A stretch of 64,000 nucleotides of DNA from Halosegnis rubeus (GTDB taxonomy: Archaea; Halobacteriota; Halobacteria; Halobacteriales; Haloarculaceae). Positions 1 to 8,491 of this stretch are shown here, piece after piece; within the stretch, counting starts at the first letter, position 1; each line of letters begins with the position of its first letter. The stretch spans positions 434,001-498,000 of the forward strand of contig NZ_QJOW01000002.1 in NCBI RefSeq assembly GCF_009184545.1, in the 5' to 3' direction. The position numbers and the translations under genes are program-made. Under the pieces are notes generated by a model. The model was given only the letters and a program-made list of their open reading frames with translations, searched no databases and was not told the DNA's origin.

Positions 1-1461
1 GGCGACGGCGAGGCAACCTACGCCGTCGGCGTCACCGACGACGGCGGTATCGCGGGCATCGACCCCGACGCCTTCTCCGAGACGATGGACGTGCTCTCGG
101 TCCTCGCCGAGGAGGCCGGCGCACACATCGACGACGTACAGACGTGGAGCGCCGGCGACGCCGACGACAGCGACACCGAGGGTCTCATCGGCGTCGCGAC
201 TCTCAAAGAAGGGGCTGTCTTCGACAGCGACGACGACCACATCGTCGTCGGGACGGCCGGCCACGTCGACCACGGGAAGTCGACGCTCGTCGGCTCGCTG
301 GTCACCGGCGACCCCGACGACGGGCAGGGCGGTACGCGGTCGTTTCTCGACGTGCAGCCCCACGAGATGGAACGCGGGCTGTCTGCGGACCTCTCGTATG
401 GCGTCTACGGCTTCGACGAGCAGGGGATGGCCGTCCGGATGGACAACCCCGACCGCAAGAGCGACCGCGCGGGCGTCGTCGAGGAGGCGGAACGGCTCGT
501 CTCCTTCGTCGACACCGTGGGCCACGAGCCGTGGCTCCGAACTACGATTCGGGGGCTCGTGGGACAGAAGCTCGACTACGGACTACTCGTGGTCGCGGCC
601 GACGACGGCCCGACCAAGACCACCCGCGAGCATCTCGGCATCCTGCTAGCCACCGACTTGCCGACGATGGTCGCGATTACGAAGACGGATATGGTGTCAG
701 ACGAGCGGGTCGCCGAGGTGGAACGCGAGGTGGAGCGACTGCTCCGCAACGCCGAGAAGACGCCGCTGTCGGTCGAGCGCCACGGCGTCGACGCCGCCGT
801 CGAGGAGATCTCTCCGCAGGTCGTCCCGGTGGTCAAAACGAGCGCCGTCACGATGGACGGACTTCCCCTGCTCGATGAGCTCTTCGAGCGACTCCCGAAG
901 ACCGTCCAAACCGCCGGCGACTTCTCGATGTACATCGACCGGAGCTACTCGGTCACGGGCGTGGGGGCCGTCGCCTCCGGCACCGTCCGCTCCGGCACCG
1001 TCGAGGTCGGCGACAAACTCCTCCTCGGGCCGATGGCCGACGGCCAGTTTCGCGAGGTCGAAGCCAGAAGCATCGAGATGCACTACCACGAGGTCGAGGA
1101 GGCGCAGGCCGGCCGCATCGTCGGCATCGCACTCTCGAACGTGAAGGAAGAAGAAATCGAGCGCGGGATGGTGCTCGTCCCCCGCGAGAGCGCGCCGACG
1201 CCCGTCCGTGAGTTCGAGGCCGACGTGATGGTGCTCAACCATCCGACGCGCATCGACGACGGCTACGAGCCGGTCGTCCACCTCGAAACCGTGAGCGAGG
1301 CCGCCTCCATCCACCCGGAAGGCGGGCAACTACTCCCCGGGGATTCCGGCGAGGCGACGGTTCGATTCAAGTTCCGCCCGTATCTGGTCGAGGAAGGCCA
1401 ACGGTTCGTCTTCCGCGAGGGGTCGAGCAAGGGCGTCGGCACCGTCACCAGCGTCGAGTGA
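1..1461 (+). CDS. GTPBP1-like translational GTPase (5' end outside window)
   Basis: The reading frame is open from base 1, so the N-terminus is missing; 486 codons are present. Counting from the window edge, the G1 loop GHVDHGKS lies at residues 87-94, G3 DTVGH at 171-175 and G4 TKTD at 227-230. A translational-GTPase beta-barrel region follows, around the segment YSVTGVGAVASGTV. This order fits the archaeal GTPBP1/GTPBP2-type elongation-factor-like GTPases, which act in the cytoplasm on ribosomes or mRNA; the substrate in archaea is not settled. The stop codon overlaps the next gene start (TGATG), so the two are probably co-transcribed. Family assignment is confident; precise function is inference. 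Confidence 0.9.
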   Translation, partial: GDGEATYAVGVTDDGGIAGIDPDAFSETMDVLSVLAEEAGAHIDDVQTWSAGDADDSDTEGLIGVATLKEGAVFDSDDDHIVVGTAGHVDHGKSTLVGSLVTGDPDDGQGGTRSFLDVQPHEMERGLSADLSYGVYGFDEQGMAVRMDNPDRKSDRAGVVEEAERLVSFVDTVGHEPWLRTTIRGLVGQKLDYGLLVVAADDGPTKTTREHLGILLATDLPTMVAITKTDMVSDERVAEVEREVERLLRNAEKTPLSVERHGVDAAVEEISPQVVPVVKTSAVTMDGLPLLDELFERLPKTVQTAGDFSMYIDRSYSVTGVGAVASGTVRSGTVEVGDKLLLGPMADGQFREVEARSIEMHYHEVEEAQAGRIVGIALSNVKEEEIERGMVLVPRESAPTPVREFEADVMVLNHPTRIDDGYEPVVHLETVSEAASIHPEGGQLLPGDSGEATVRFKFRPYLVEEGQRFVFREGSSKGVGTVTSVE

Positions 1462-2390
1462 TGGAGCGGGGTCCGGTCTGGCTGTTTGCCGCCCTCGCCA
1501 CGCTCGTGTTCTACGCGGCTGCGGCGGCGCTCGCGTGGGCTGCCCTCGCCGTGGTGTGGAGCCACCGGCCCGACCCCGTGGCGACCGTGCTCGTCGTCGC
1601 TGGCGTGACCATCGCCTTCGGCTACGGCTCCTATCGGTTCGGGACGCGCGCTATCGTGGAATCTCTCGGTGCAGAGCCGCTCGCTCCCCAATGCAGTCCC
1701 GAGCTTCACCGACGGGTCGCGCACCTCTCGAACCGACTCGACATCGAACCGCCGACGGTGTGTGTCGCCCGGATGGAGATGCCGAACGCGCTCGCGCTCG
1801 GGGGTCGACGCGACGGCGTGCTCGTCCTCGACGTGCGGCTCTTCCGGCTGCTCTCCGGGCCGGAGCTGGAGGGCATTCTCGCCCACGAACTCGCGCACCT
1901 CCGTGCCCGCGACGGACTCGTGGGGACACTCGGGGCGACGGCCACCTCGACGGTCGCCAGGCTGCTCGGACTCCTCCTGTTGCCGGCGGCCCTGCTCGCG
2001 GTCGGCGTCGCGCGGTCGCTCGCGCTCGCGCGCGGCGACTCGCCCGCGGAGATGGAGGCGACGACCGCGTGGGCACAGGCCGCGGTCGGCTCGCTCGCGG
2101 TTGTCTTGTTGTTCGGACTGACTGCCCTCTTGCGGGCGTACTCGCGCCGTCGCGAGCTCGCGGCCGATGATACCGCCGTGGAGCTGACTGGGAACCCGCG
2201 GGCGCTGGCCTCGGCGCTCGCGACGATTCGACGGGCGAGTACGCCCTCCGGCCCGCTCGCACAGCTGTACATCCACGGCGACGAGACGGGGACGCTCACC
2301 CGGCTGTTGGCGACGCATCCGCCGATGGACGAGCGTATCGAACGGCTCCGGCGGCGCGACTCAGACCCACGGCGGGGTCGTCAGGTCTGA
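1461..2390 (+). CDS. M48 family membrane metalloprotease (HtpX-like)
   Basis: A zinc metalloprotease of about 309 residues. N-terminal hydrophobic segments (about residues 8-34 and 41-58) are followed by the zinc motif HELAH at about 143-147, preceded by GILA. Two further hydrophobic stretches lie near 165-190 and 208-225. RRELAADD at about 231-238 supplies the third zinc ligand Glu, as in HtpX/Ste24 enzymes. It probably degrades or processes membrane proteins at the cytoplasmic face. I chose the ATG at 1461, which overlaps the upstream stop; an in-frame GTG at 1458 would add one residue. The gene runs convergently into the HAD gene with about 30 bases of overlap. Confidence 0.88.
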   Translation: MERGPVWLFAALATLVFYAAAAALAWAALAVVWSHRPDPVATVLVVAGVTIAFGYGSYRFGTRAIVESLGAEPLAPQCSPELHRRVAHLSNRLDIEPPTVCVARMEMPNALALGGRRDGVLVLDVRLFRLLSGPELEGILAHELAHLRARDGLVGTLGATATSTVARLLGLLLLPAALLAVGVARSLALARGDSPAEMEATTAWAQAAVGSLAVVLLFGLTALLRAYSRRRELAADDTAVELTGNPRALASALATIRRASTPSGPLAQLYIHGDETGTLTRLLATHPPMDERIERLRRRDSDPRRGRQV

Positions 2391-3023
2391 CATCGACGCG
2401 AGGGTGTGAGTCGGCGTCGGGTCGGGCGTCGTGCCGGCGTCGAGCCACGCCGAGTCGAGACCTGCCGCGTGTGCGCCGGCCACGTCAGAGGAGAGTGAGT
2501 TGCCGACGTGGACGGCCCGCGTCGGGTCGGCGTCGAGCGCATCGAGCGCCCGCTCGAACGGCTCGGGGTGCGGTTTCGCGCGCGCGTCGTAGCCGGCGTG
2601 GACAACCGTCTCGAAGGCGTCATCGAGTCCCAGGCCGCGGAGCTTGGCCTGCTGCATCTCGGGTGCGCCGTTCGTGACGACGCCGATACGGTGGTCGCGG
2701 ACGATGGTCTCGACGGCGTCGTGCACGCCGCGAAGGGGTTCGACGTCGGAGTGGTCGCGGGCGGCAGCGAAGGCGCGTGCGACCGCGCGCCCGAGGTCGG
2801 GGTCGCGGCCGGCGTCGGCGGAGATGGCGGCGAAACACTCCTCGCGGAGGTGATCGATACCGTCCGTCGAATCGACGAACTCCGGGTAGCGGTCGTGGTA
2901 GTGGTCCTGTCCGAAGTAGGGGTCGACGCCCACGTCCGTGAACGCCTCAGCGAGCACCTCGTCGGCGTCGCGCCGGTAGCGACACAGCGTGTCGTCGACA
3001 TCGAACAGGACGGCGTCGTACAT
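2361..3023 (-). CDS. HAD family hydrolase
   Basis: 220 residues with the full set of haloacid dehalogenase motifs. FDVDDT at 7-12 provides the nucleophile Asp8 and acid/base Asp10. VVTNGAP is motif II, the Lys of AKPHPEPF is motif III, and GNSLSSDV is motif IV. A helical cap lies between motifs I and II (subfamily I). These enzymes are usually small-molecule phosphatases; the substrate cannot be read from the sequence. The gene stands alone on the minus strand and its 3' end overlaps that of the protease gene on the other strand. Confidence 0.9.
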   Translation of the reverse strand: MYDAVLFDVDDTLCRYRRDADEVLAEAFTDVGVDPYFGQDHYHDRYPEFVDSTDGIDHLREECFAAISADAGRDPDLGRAVARAFAAARDHSDVEPLRGVHDAVETIVRDHRIGVVTNGAPEMQQAKLRGLGLDDAFETVVHAGYDARAKPHPEPFERALDALDADPTRAVHVGNSLSSDVAGAHAAGLDSAWLDAGTTPDPTPTHTLASMSDLTTPPWV

Positions 3024-3060
3024 GGTCGGGGGGTATCACCGAACGGTAATAACCGTTCTG

Positions 3061-3546
3061 TCAGGCTGCGCGGTAGCCGTCGCCCGCCCGTTCTGCGAAT
3101 CCGAACAACACGGCCCACTCCAGCAGGCGCTCGACGCGGCGCGTCCACGTCCCCTCCCAGTCGTTGGTTCGCGCGCGCTCCCACGCGGGGACGCGCCCGC
3201 GAAGGCGATCGAACACCACCTCGGGCGAGAGCGGTTCCTCGGCGTCGGCGAGCACGGCGAGCAGTTCCGGGACGGCGTAGACGCGCTCGCGGAAGCGCTC
3301 CGGAAACTCGGCGGGGTCGTAGCCGTCACGGATACGGGCGTAGCCGCGTGGTCCCTCCTCCACGAGTTTGAGCGCGCGACAGAAGGTGAGCCACTCCTTC
3401 GCCTCGTCCTGTGAGGGCACGTCGGCGTCGGCCATCAGCCGCTGACAACAGGAGTCCTCCGGGTCGGGGACGATGGGCACGGCCTTCCACACCGTCTCGA
3501 TGCGCGCCGGCGAGTCGGGCACCGGCGGAACGATTTTGAACCTCAC
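3061..3546 (-). CDS. conserved haloarchaeal protein, function unknown
   Basis: A 161-residue acidic soluble protein that I cannot place in a named family. The N-terminus has a short CC pair (DSCCQRL). The C-terminal half looks alpha-helical, with a tryptophan-rich stretch (NDWEGTWTRRVERLLEWAV), and could be a winged-helix-like domain. The ATG at 3546 overlaps the mch stop codon by 4 bases, so it is probably translated together with mch. No signal peptide or membrane segment is visible. Codon use and composition match the surrounding core genes. Confidence 0.7.
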   Translation of the reverse strand: MRFKIVPPVPDSPARIETVWKAVPIVPDPEDSCCQRLMADADVPSQDEAKEWLTFCRALKLVEEGPRGYARIRDGYDPAEFPERFRERVYAVPELLAVLADAEEPLSPEVVFDRLRGRVPAWERARTNDWEGTWTRRVERLLEWAVLFGFAERAGDGYRAA

Positions 3547-4475
3547 AGCCCGAACGACTCCGCGAGCAGGGCCTCGTCGGCCCGGCCGTGGCTGTACGTC
3601 TCACCGCCCAACACGTCGACCGTCACCTGTGCGGGCGCGAACACGTCCGTCGGCACGTCGTAGAAGTCCCAGTCGGCTGCCTCGAAGATGTCGGCGAAGG
3701 GGCGGCCGTACTCGTCTGCCGCCGTCGACGGGAGCTCGTCGAAGCGGTCGAAGTCGCTGTCGACGGTGACGTGGACCTTACCGCCGTACGCGAGCGCGTC
3801 GTTCGTCCGTGCGATGGCGGCCTGATACCCGTCGGCGACGGGCGCGATCGGTGCACTGGCGTGGACTGTCATGATATCCAGCGGGTCGTAGCCGAGTTCG
3901 GCAAGCCGGAAGGCGACCATCTCGCCGGCACGGGCCGCGAGCGTCACGCTCCCCGTAATCGAGTCGGTGCGGAACGTCGGCAGGAAGACGGAGCCGGGGT
4001 CGGTGTTCGTCATGTCGGCGACGTGGTCGGCGACGGCCTCGTCGGGAAGAGTGTCAGACTCCAAACACAGCGTCGCGAAGTCGGAGGCGTCGGCGTAGCC
4101 GATACGCCGGAACTCGTCTTCCTCGGCGACGAGCGCGCGGGCCGGCCCGGAGCCGAGTCCCTCGAACTCGCCGACGGAGACCTCCCAGCCGGCCTTCTGT
4201 GAACAGAGCAGCGAGATTGCGGGGTGGTCGGTGTGGAGGGTGGTGTGGGGAATCGGGACACCGTCGACTTCCCCGGATTCGGTCTGGACCGTCGCCAGCC
4301 CGCCGGTCTGGAGTTCGGCGAGCAGTAAGCCGGCCTCGTAGCCGCCGGGGGTGTCGACCCCGAAATCGAGGACGGTCGCGCCGTTGTCAAGCGTCTCGGT
4401 CTCGATAGCGAGTTCGTCAGCGAAGTCGATGGCCTCGTCGACGAGTTCGAGGGCCATCCGATTGAGACTCTCCAT
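3543..4475 (-). CDS. mch: methenyltetrahydromethanopterin cyclohydrolase
   Basis: 310 residues recognisable across their length as Mch. The start MESLNRMALELVDEAIDFAD and the later DNGATVLDFGVDTPGG are typical of the family. The enzyme interconverts methenyl- and formyl-tetrahydropterin in C1 metabolism. Haloarchaea are not methanogens and mainly use folate-type carriers, so the gene probably serves C1-folate or pterin interconversion; that is inference from physiology. The downstream unknown gene overlaps by 4 bases. No frameshift or truncation is seen. Confidence 0.93.
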   Translation of the reverse strand: MESLNRMALELVDEAIDFADELAIETETLDNGATVLDFGVDTPGGYEAGLLLAELQTGGLATVQTESGEVDGVPIPHTTLHTDHPAISLLCSQKAGWEVSVGEFEGLGSGPARALVAEEDEFRRIGYADASDFATLCLESDTLPDEAVADHVADMTNTDPGSVFLPTFRTDSITGSVTLAARAGEMVAFRLAELGYDPLDIMTVHASAPIAPVADGYQAAIARTNDALAYGGKVHVTVDSDFDRFDELPSTAADEYGRPFADIFEAADWDFYDVPTDVFAPAQVTVDVLGGETYSHGRADEALLAESFGL

Positions 4476-4514
4476 ACACCCTTCTGTGCGGGCGACAGGA
4501 AAGGAATGTCCGTT

Positions 4515-5249
4515 TCAGCCGAGACTCATCCCGCCGTCGAGTCTGAGTATCTCCCCGTGGACGTACTCGGTCTCCAACAGGAAGCGGACGCTCTCGGCGA
4601 CGGTTTCAGGCGTGCAGGCGTACGCCGGCAGGTGGGTGTCCACGTTCTCGTGGCCGCGGAACGACTCGGCTTCGAGATACTCGACGATGGCGTCGTTCAT
4701 GCTCGTATCGACCGGGCCGGGCGCGACCGCGTTCACCCGCACGTCGTCGGGACCGAGTTCGCGCGCGAGGGCGCGAGTCAACCCGTGGAGGCCGGCCTTC
4801 GAGGCGGCGTAGGCCGCATCGACCGTCCCTGCGGTCCCGCCGACCGAGGAGACGTAGACGAGCGCGCCGCCGTTCTCGCGTAGATGCGGCGTCGCGGCCC
4901 GACTCACGTAGAAGGCTCCATCGAGGTTGACGCCGAGCACGTCGCGCCACGCCTCGTCGGTCGTTTCTTCGACGCGGTTCGGCCGGACGATGCCGGCGTT
5001 CGAGACGACCGCGTCCAGCCCGCCGAGCGCGTCGGCGGTCTCGGCGACGAGTCGGTCTGCGTCGGCCGAATCGCGCATGTCACCGCCGACGGTCACGGCA
5101 GTCGCACCGCGGTCGCGAAACACCTCGACGGTTTCCTCGGCTGCCGTTTCGTTCTCGCCGTAGCCGACCGCCACGTCGTGGTCCGTTGCTAGTTCGATAG
5201 CTGTCGCTCGACCGACACCGCGACTTCCGCCCGTCACGAGCACGCACAT
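4515..5249 (-). CDS. SDR family oxidoreductase (FabG-like)
   Basis: 244 residues from the ATG at 5249. I prefer this over a start 24 bases upstream because the nucleotide-binding motif VTGGSRGVGRA then falls at the usual position near residue 5. The NAG motif (VSNAGIV) and the catalytic Ser-Tyr-Lys set (SSVGGTAG, YAASK) are all present, and the C-terminus (GEILRLDGGMSLG) is classical for FabG-type short-chain dehydrogenases. It is an NAD(P)H-dependent reductase or dehydrogenase; the substrate is not predictable. It stands alone between mch and the thiamine-binding-like gene. Confidence 0.9.
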   Translation of the reverse strand: MCVLVTGGSRGVGRATAIELATDHDVAVGYGENETAAEETVEVFRDRGATAVTVGGDMRDSADADRLVAETADALGGLDAVVSNAGIVRPNRVEETTDEAWRDVLGVNLDGAFYVSRAATPHLRENGGALVYVSSVGGTAGTVDAAYAASKAGLHGLTRALARELGPDDVRVNAVAPGPVDTSMNDAIVEYLEAESFRGHENVDTHLPAYACTPETVAESVRFLLETEYVHGEILRLDGGMSLG

Positions 5250-5291
5250 ATCAACTGGTTGTACCACCAGCAAATAACTGTGGCGACAGCG

Positions 5292-5609
5292 CTACTCGTC
5301 GGAGGCGCTTCGCGGCTCGCGGCCGAGCTCCTCGGCGACGCGGTCCACCTTCGACCCCGCCGTGGTGTCTGTGGTGCGTTTGTCGTCGATTTTGAGGAAC
5401 GTACTGACGCGGTCGCCGTCGACGGCCTTGTGTGCGGCCGTGGCCGCGAGCATCAGCTCGTCGATATCGTCGGCCTCGATGACCGTCCCCATCGGGTTGG
5501 TCTCGTACTCAACGTCGAAGCCGTCGAGCGCGGCGACGGCCTTCGCCACCTCACTCGCCATGCTTCCCTCGATAACCGGAGCCACACTCAGCAGTGCAAC
5601 GACTGTCAT
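5292..5609 (-). CDS. MTH1187 family thiamine-binding protein
   Basis: 105 residues from the internal ATG at 5609. Starting there gives MTVVALLSVAPVIEG, the usual N-terminus of the MTH1187/YqgV (formerly DUF77) family, whereas a longer frame adds an unrelated arginine-rich leader. The alpha-beta ferredoxin-like fold is suggested by the alternating strands and by the conserved YETNPMGTVIEAD segment. Family members bind thiamine or a related ligand and form tetramers; the cellular role is poorly known. The C-terminal tail is acidic and probably disordered. Confidence 0.85.
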   Translation of the reverse strand: MTVVALLSVAPVIEGSMASEVAKAVAALDGFDVEYETNPMGTVIEADDIDELMLAATAAHKAVDGDRVSTFLKIDDKRTTDTTAGSKVDRVAEELGREPRSASDE

Positions 5610-5827
5610 ACACCCAGTTCGCGCCCCGCTGGCTCGTATCTTCTGGTGGGAGCCGGCCACGTCTCCTCGTCCGGTCCCCTCCGGCTATCACATTATCGAC
5701 CTTGGCCGTGGCGCGACTGACTTCGCTACACCGCTGTGAGGACCAGTGACGGGGATGCTCGACCGCACTATATCTCGGTCCGGACCCTCGGTTTCGATGG
5801 GACCCGCAGTTCAGGCGAAATCGCGGT

Positions 5828-6634
5828 TCAGCGAGCCTCGTGGGCGTCGTCGGAGACCTTCGGCGGCTGGCGCTTGTGTGCCGTCACAGCCACCCAGTCG
5901 GCGACGCGTTCGGCCGTCGCCGAGTCGACACCCACGCGCTCGGCGACCGTCGCGGGTGATTCTCCGTCCTCCACCAGCCCGACGAGGACGGCGTCGAGCG
6001 TCGCGTGGTCGACGCCGAGTCGTTCGGCATCGGTCGGACTCGACTCGAAGCCGGCCGGTGACGACGCGGGCACGTTGAGTCGCTCGGCGATGGCCATCAC
6101 CTCGCTCCGGTAGCACGCGCCGAAGGGGAGCAGGTCAGCGCCCAAGGTCCCGTGTTTGGTCACCGTCCCGAGCAGGCGGTCGGTGCGCGTGACTGCGCCG
6201 GCGACAAGCAGGTCGGTCGTGTTCGCGACGTAGTAGCGACACACCATCCGGAACCGCGCGAGCGCATTCTCGACCGCGACGGTGTCGTCGGCGGGGACGC
6301 CCGTCTCGTCCATCGCCTCGCGGAACGCCCCCAGTAGCGGCTGGAGCTGGACGCGCTGGGGAGTCAGACCGAGCCCCTGCGCGATGATTTCGGCGTCGCG
6401 GGCGGCGGCCTCGCTCGTCAGGAACGCCGGCATGACGAGCGCGGTCACGCTGTCGGGACCGAGCGCGTCGGTCGCGACCGCGGCGAGCGTCGCCGTCTCG
6501 ACACTCCCGTCGAGGGCCAGCACCACACCCTCCGCGCTGGCTTCCGTCACGGTATCGAGGACGAGCTGCTCGGCCCGTTCGTGCAGCGTCGCCGGCGTTC
6601 GGTCGGTCGGCAGCGACGCTTCCATCTGAGTCAT
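5828..6634 (-). CDS. NAD synthetase-like protein with altered PP-loop
   Basis: 268 residues resembling NH3-dependent NAD+ synthetase (NadE) over most of the length, including ALARFRMVCRYYVANTTDLL, GTVTKHGTLGADLLPFG and a C-terminal helix bundle. The ATP pyrophosphatase loop normally reads SGGxDS. Here it is DGSVET at residues 42-47, with changes at Ser42 to Asp, Gly44 to Ser, Asp46 to Glu and Ser47 to Thr. The fold is probably kept, but normal adenylation is doubtful. I infer a paralogue that has lost or changed activity, with a true nadE expected elsewhere in the genome. An internal ATG at 6625 is an alternative start. Confidence 0.75.
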   Translation of the reverse strand: MTQMEASLPTDRTPATLHERAEQLVLDTVTEASAEGVVLALDGSVETATLAAVATDALGPDSVTALVMPAFLTSEAAARDAEIIAQGLGLTPQRVQLQPLLGAFREAMDETGVPADDTVAVENALARFRMVCRYYVANTTDLLVAGAVTRTDRLLGTVTKHGTLGADLLPFGACYRSEVMAIAERLNVPASSPAGFESSPTDAERLGVDHATLDAVLVGLVEDGESPATVAERVGVDSATAERVADWVAVTAHKRQPPKVSDDAHEAR

Positions 6635-7041
6635 CGACGACCTGCGCCGACTGCGAGACGTTTGTCACGCGAACGAGCTAGCTTTTGGACGAGTATGCAC
6701 ATACTGAATGAAATCAACTGCAAACGGTTAACTGTTGATTGGGATGTCTCCAAGCGATGGAAGGTGATTATATGCGACTAAACGCCGACAAGACGAATGC
6801 GCTCCTTGCGTGATTCCCTCTCGCCGGTGCCGACTACCGAGTAACCCAGACAGCGGCTCGCGAGTCGCGTAGGCTCCGGCTGTGGTCCGGTGGTTGCGAA
6901 GTATCGCGAAGGCCCCGGTGGTCGGCCACTGCTCGCCGCTGGCGGTCTTCTGCGTCCACGTCGAGAATCCGTACCTTGTCGGCTAGTCTGTCGTCGACGG
7001 TCTCGCTACGAGTGTTCGGAACTCACCGCAGGCAACTGTCG
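6635..7041. other. intergenic region, no gene recognised
   Basis: About 400 bases separate the NadE-like gene start from the lipoprotein gene end. Short open frames exist on both strands but none has convincing codon use or a recognisable product. The stretch from about 6680 to 6790 is AT-richer and should hold the promoter of the NadE-like gene. An imperfect palindrome with arms TCAAC/GTTGA lies near 6714-6738. No RNA gene could be folded by eye. Confidence 0.4.
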
Positions 7042-7806
7042 TTACGAGTGGCTGAACTCCTGCAGAATCACCGTGCTGCCCAGTCCCTCTTTGCTGTACC
7101 TGACGCTGATTTGATACTCGGCTTCGACCCCGATAGTCAGGGTGTCTCCCGGAACGAATTGCGACCGCTGCGTCGCCTCGGCGACTGTCACGCCGTCGGT
7201 CGAGATGTCGGGGTTGGCACCCTCGGGATCCACTATCGTCCCGCGGAACGTCAGTCCCTTCGCGGTAAGCGGTCCACCACCACTGTGTCTAACCGTCAGT
7301 ACACCGGTCTCGTCGCTGCTGGTCGGTGCCGAGTCGAACTCTGCGTCCATGAAGGCAGACGGCGGTCCCAGCGCCTCCCCATCGATGATGAGTCCACCGA
7401 CGATGAAAATCTGTCCGATGTACCACTCTTCTCTGGCCTCGGACAATCGAAAGGAGACCTCTTCCGTCCGCGACTCTCCCTGGTGCGTGATCGTAAGATC
7501 TGTCTCGAGAATCACGTACGTCCGTTCGCGAGTAGTTCGCCGCAAATCCCCGCGCTCGAACGTGTACTCTCCGATGTTGTCCGCCGTGAACGCACCGGCA
7601 GCCCACGACCCCACGGATTCGTCCACTGCGTCGGGGTCGTTCTCGTTCACGCCGGTGATGAACTGGTCGACAACTGCTTTTTGCGGCTTCAACTGGGACG
7701 ATTCTCCGCCCCCGTTGAGTCGGTTCAAACTCGCCGAGCAGCCGGCAAGCGCTACCATCGACAGACCCCCCGTGGTCGTCAGAAACTGTCGGCGTCGAGA
7801 TGGCAT
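7042..7806 (-). CDS. Tat-exported lipoprotein, function unknown
   Basis: 254 residues. The start at 7806 places a twin-arginine signal (MPSRRRQFLTTTGG) at the N-terminus, followed by the lipobox LAGC, so the mature protein should be a lipid-anchored cell-surface protein with Cys at about residue 22. An upstream in-frame ATG would put ten residues before the signal and is less likely. The mature part has an N-terminal region resembling SnoaL/NTF2-like spacing (VVDQFITGVNENDPDAVDE) and a C-terminal beta-rich segment. No enzyme motif is visible. Such proteins are abundant in haloarchaea and mostly uncharacterised. Confidence 0.8.
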   Translation of the reverse strand: MPSRRRQFLTTTGGLSMVALAGCSASLNRLNGGGESSQLKPQKAVVDQFITGVNENDPDAVDESVGSWAAGAFTADNIGEYTFERGDLRRTTRERTYVILETDLTITHQGESRTEEVSFRLSEAREEWYIGQIFIVGGLIIDGEALGPPSAFMDAEFDSAPTSSDETGVLTVRHSGGGPLTAKGLTFRGTIVDPEGANPDISTDGVTVAEATQRSQFVPGDTLTIGVEAEYQISVRYSKEGLGSTVILQEFSHS

Positions 7807-8008
7807 GACGTGTACAAGTCGGGAGTGAGGCTTCAATCCACCGGCAGATGCGGGCCGTCGTCCGTTTCTGAAAAGAGGTGGGTGCTACAGCCAGTCGATG
7901 CCCTCGATTCCGCACTCGTCGGGGGCAATACCGTCCGGAATGGCGGACGCACTTACAGTGAGTCCCCCCGAGACTTGTCAGTACACTCTGTAAAAAGTAT
8001 AAGTAGGG

Positions 8009-8068
8009 ATGCACCGACCGCGATTTGAACGCGGGTTGTGACCATGGCAAGGTCACGTGATACCACTA
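8009..8068 (-). repeat. left attachment site (partial tRNA-Gly copy)
   Basis: Identical over 60 bases to 21560-21619. It contains the anticodon arm, T arm and 3' acceptor strand of tRNA-Gly but lacks the 5' 12 bases, so it cannot fold an acceptor stem. On the coding strand, the host DNA beyond it (7981-8008) carries a T run that would have followed the tRNA before integration. Confidence 0.93.
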
Positions 8069-8086
8069 TCCCAAACGGCCGATTTT

Positions 8087-8103
8087 GCAGCACATATTGC
8101 TGC
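8087..8103. repeat. inverted repeat beside left attachment site
   Basis: GCAGCA (8087-8092) and TGCTGC (8098-8103) form a perfect 6-bp inverted repeat with a 5-base spacer, 18 bases inside the element. It could be an integrase or excisionase arm site, or a terminator for the genes arriving from the right; position is the only support. Confidence 0.35.
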
Positions 8104-8171
8104 TTCCCCGGTTTTCTGCTACCTAATTACCGATAGCACTACATCTCACATAAACCCTCGTTAGCGAAACC

Positions 8172-8197
8172 ACGTAACCGCGATGAAGATGTTACGT
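8172..8197. repeat. inverted repeat ACGTAAC/GTTACGT
   Basis: ACGTAAC (8172-8178) and GTTACGT (8191-8197) form a perfect 7-bp inverted repeat with a 12-base spacer, between the left attachment site and the first gene. The spacing resembles a dimeric regulator operator or an integrase arm site. No T run follows, which argues against a simple terminator. Confidence 0.4.
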
Positions 8198-8236
8198 AGA
8201 ACTACACAATACGTCTCTAACTGGTACACCGCTGTA

Positions 8237-8461
8237 CTATTCCGGACGTAAGTCACGCCAGCGAAAATCCATCTGACCCCCGCTATCGAGTTCTACCCGA
8301 TAGATTACTTCATCACGCGGGTCACCAGTCTCGGAATCTGCATCGTCATTCATCGCGAGAACTACTCTCCCACACTCCCCATGATATTTCTCGTGGTCGA
8401 GGTCACCCTTATCGGGAATGTCAATCCGTACACGGTCACCCTTCTCGAAGCGATTCACCAT
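8237..8461 (-). CDS. small L21e-like (SH3-fold) protein
   Basis: 74 residues from the ATG at 8461. The pattern FEKGDRVRIDIPD, then YHGECGRVVLA, then YRVEL and a final WRDLRPE matches the order seen in archaeal ribosomal protein L21e (FEEGDKVHI, FHGRTGTV, EHLRP), but the basic N-terminal extension of L21e is missing. It is therefore probably an SH3-like barrel protein that binds nucleic acid or ribosomes. It is the last gene of a minus-strand run of small proteins in the element. L21e kinship is my inference from pattern; KOW-type proteins are an alternative. Confidence 0.65.
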   Translation of the reverse strand: MVNRFEKGDRVRIDIPDKGDLDHEKYHGECGRVVLAMNDDADSETGDPRDEVIYRVELDSGGQMDFRWRDLRPE

Positions 8462-8491
8462 TCGTGAAAAGATAACCAACGGCGAATTGGC

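Noticed and set aside
1263-2318. Minus-strand open frame of 351 codons
   Set aside because: Antisense to the GTPase and M48 protease genes; arginine-rich translation without domain pattern.
6976-8028. Plus-strand open frame of 350 codons
   Set aside because: Antisense to the Tat lipoprotein, whose signal peptide and lipobox make the minus strand the coding one.
8009-8083. A second tRNA-Gly gene on the minus strand
   Set aside because: It matches only the 3' 59 bases of the real tRNA; beyond 8068 the sequence diverges and the acceptor stem cannot form. It is an attachment-site copy.
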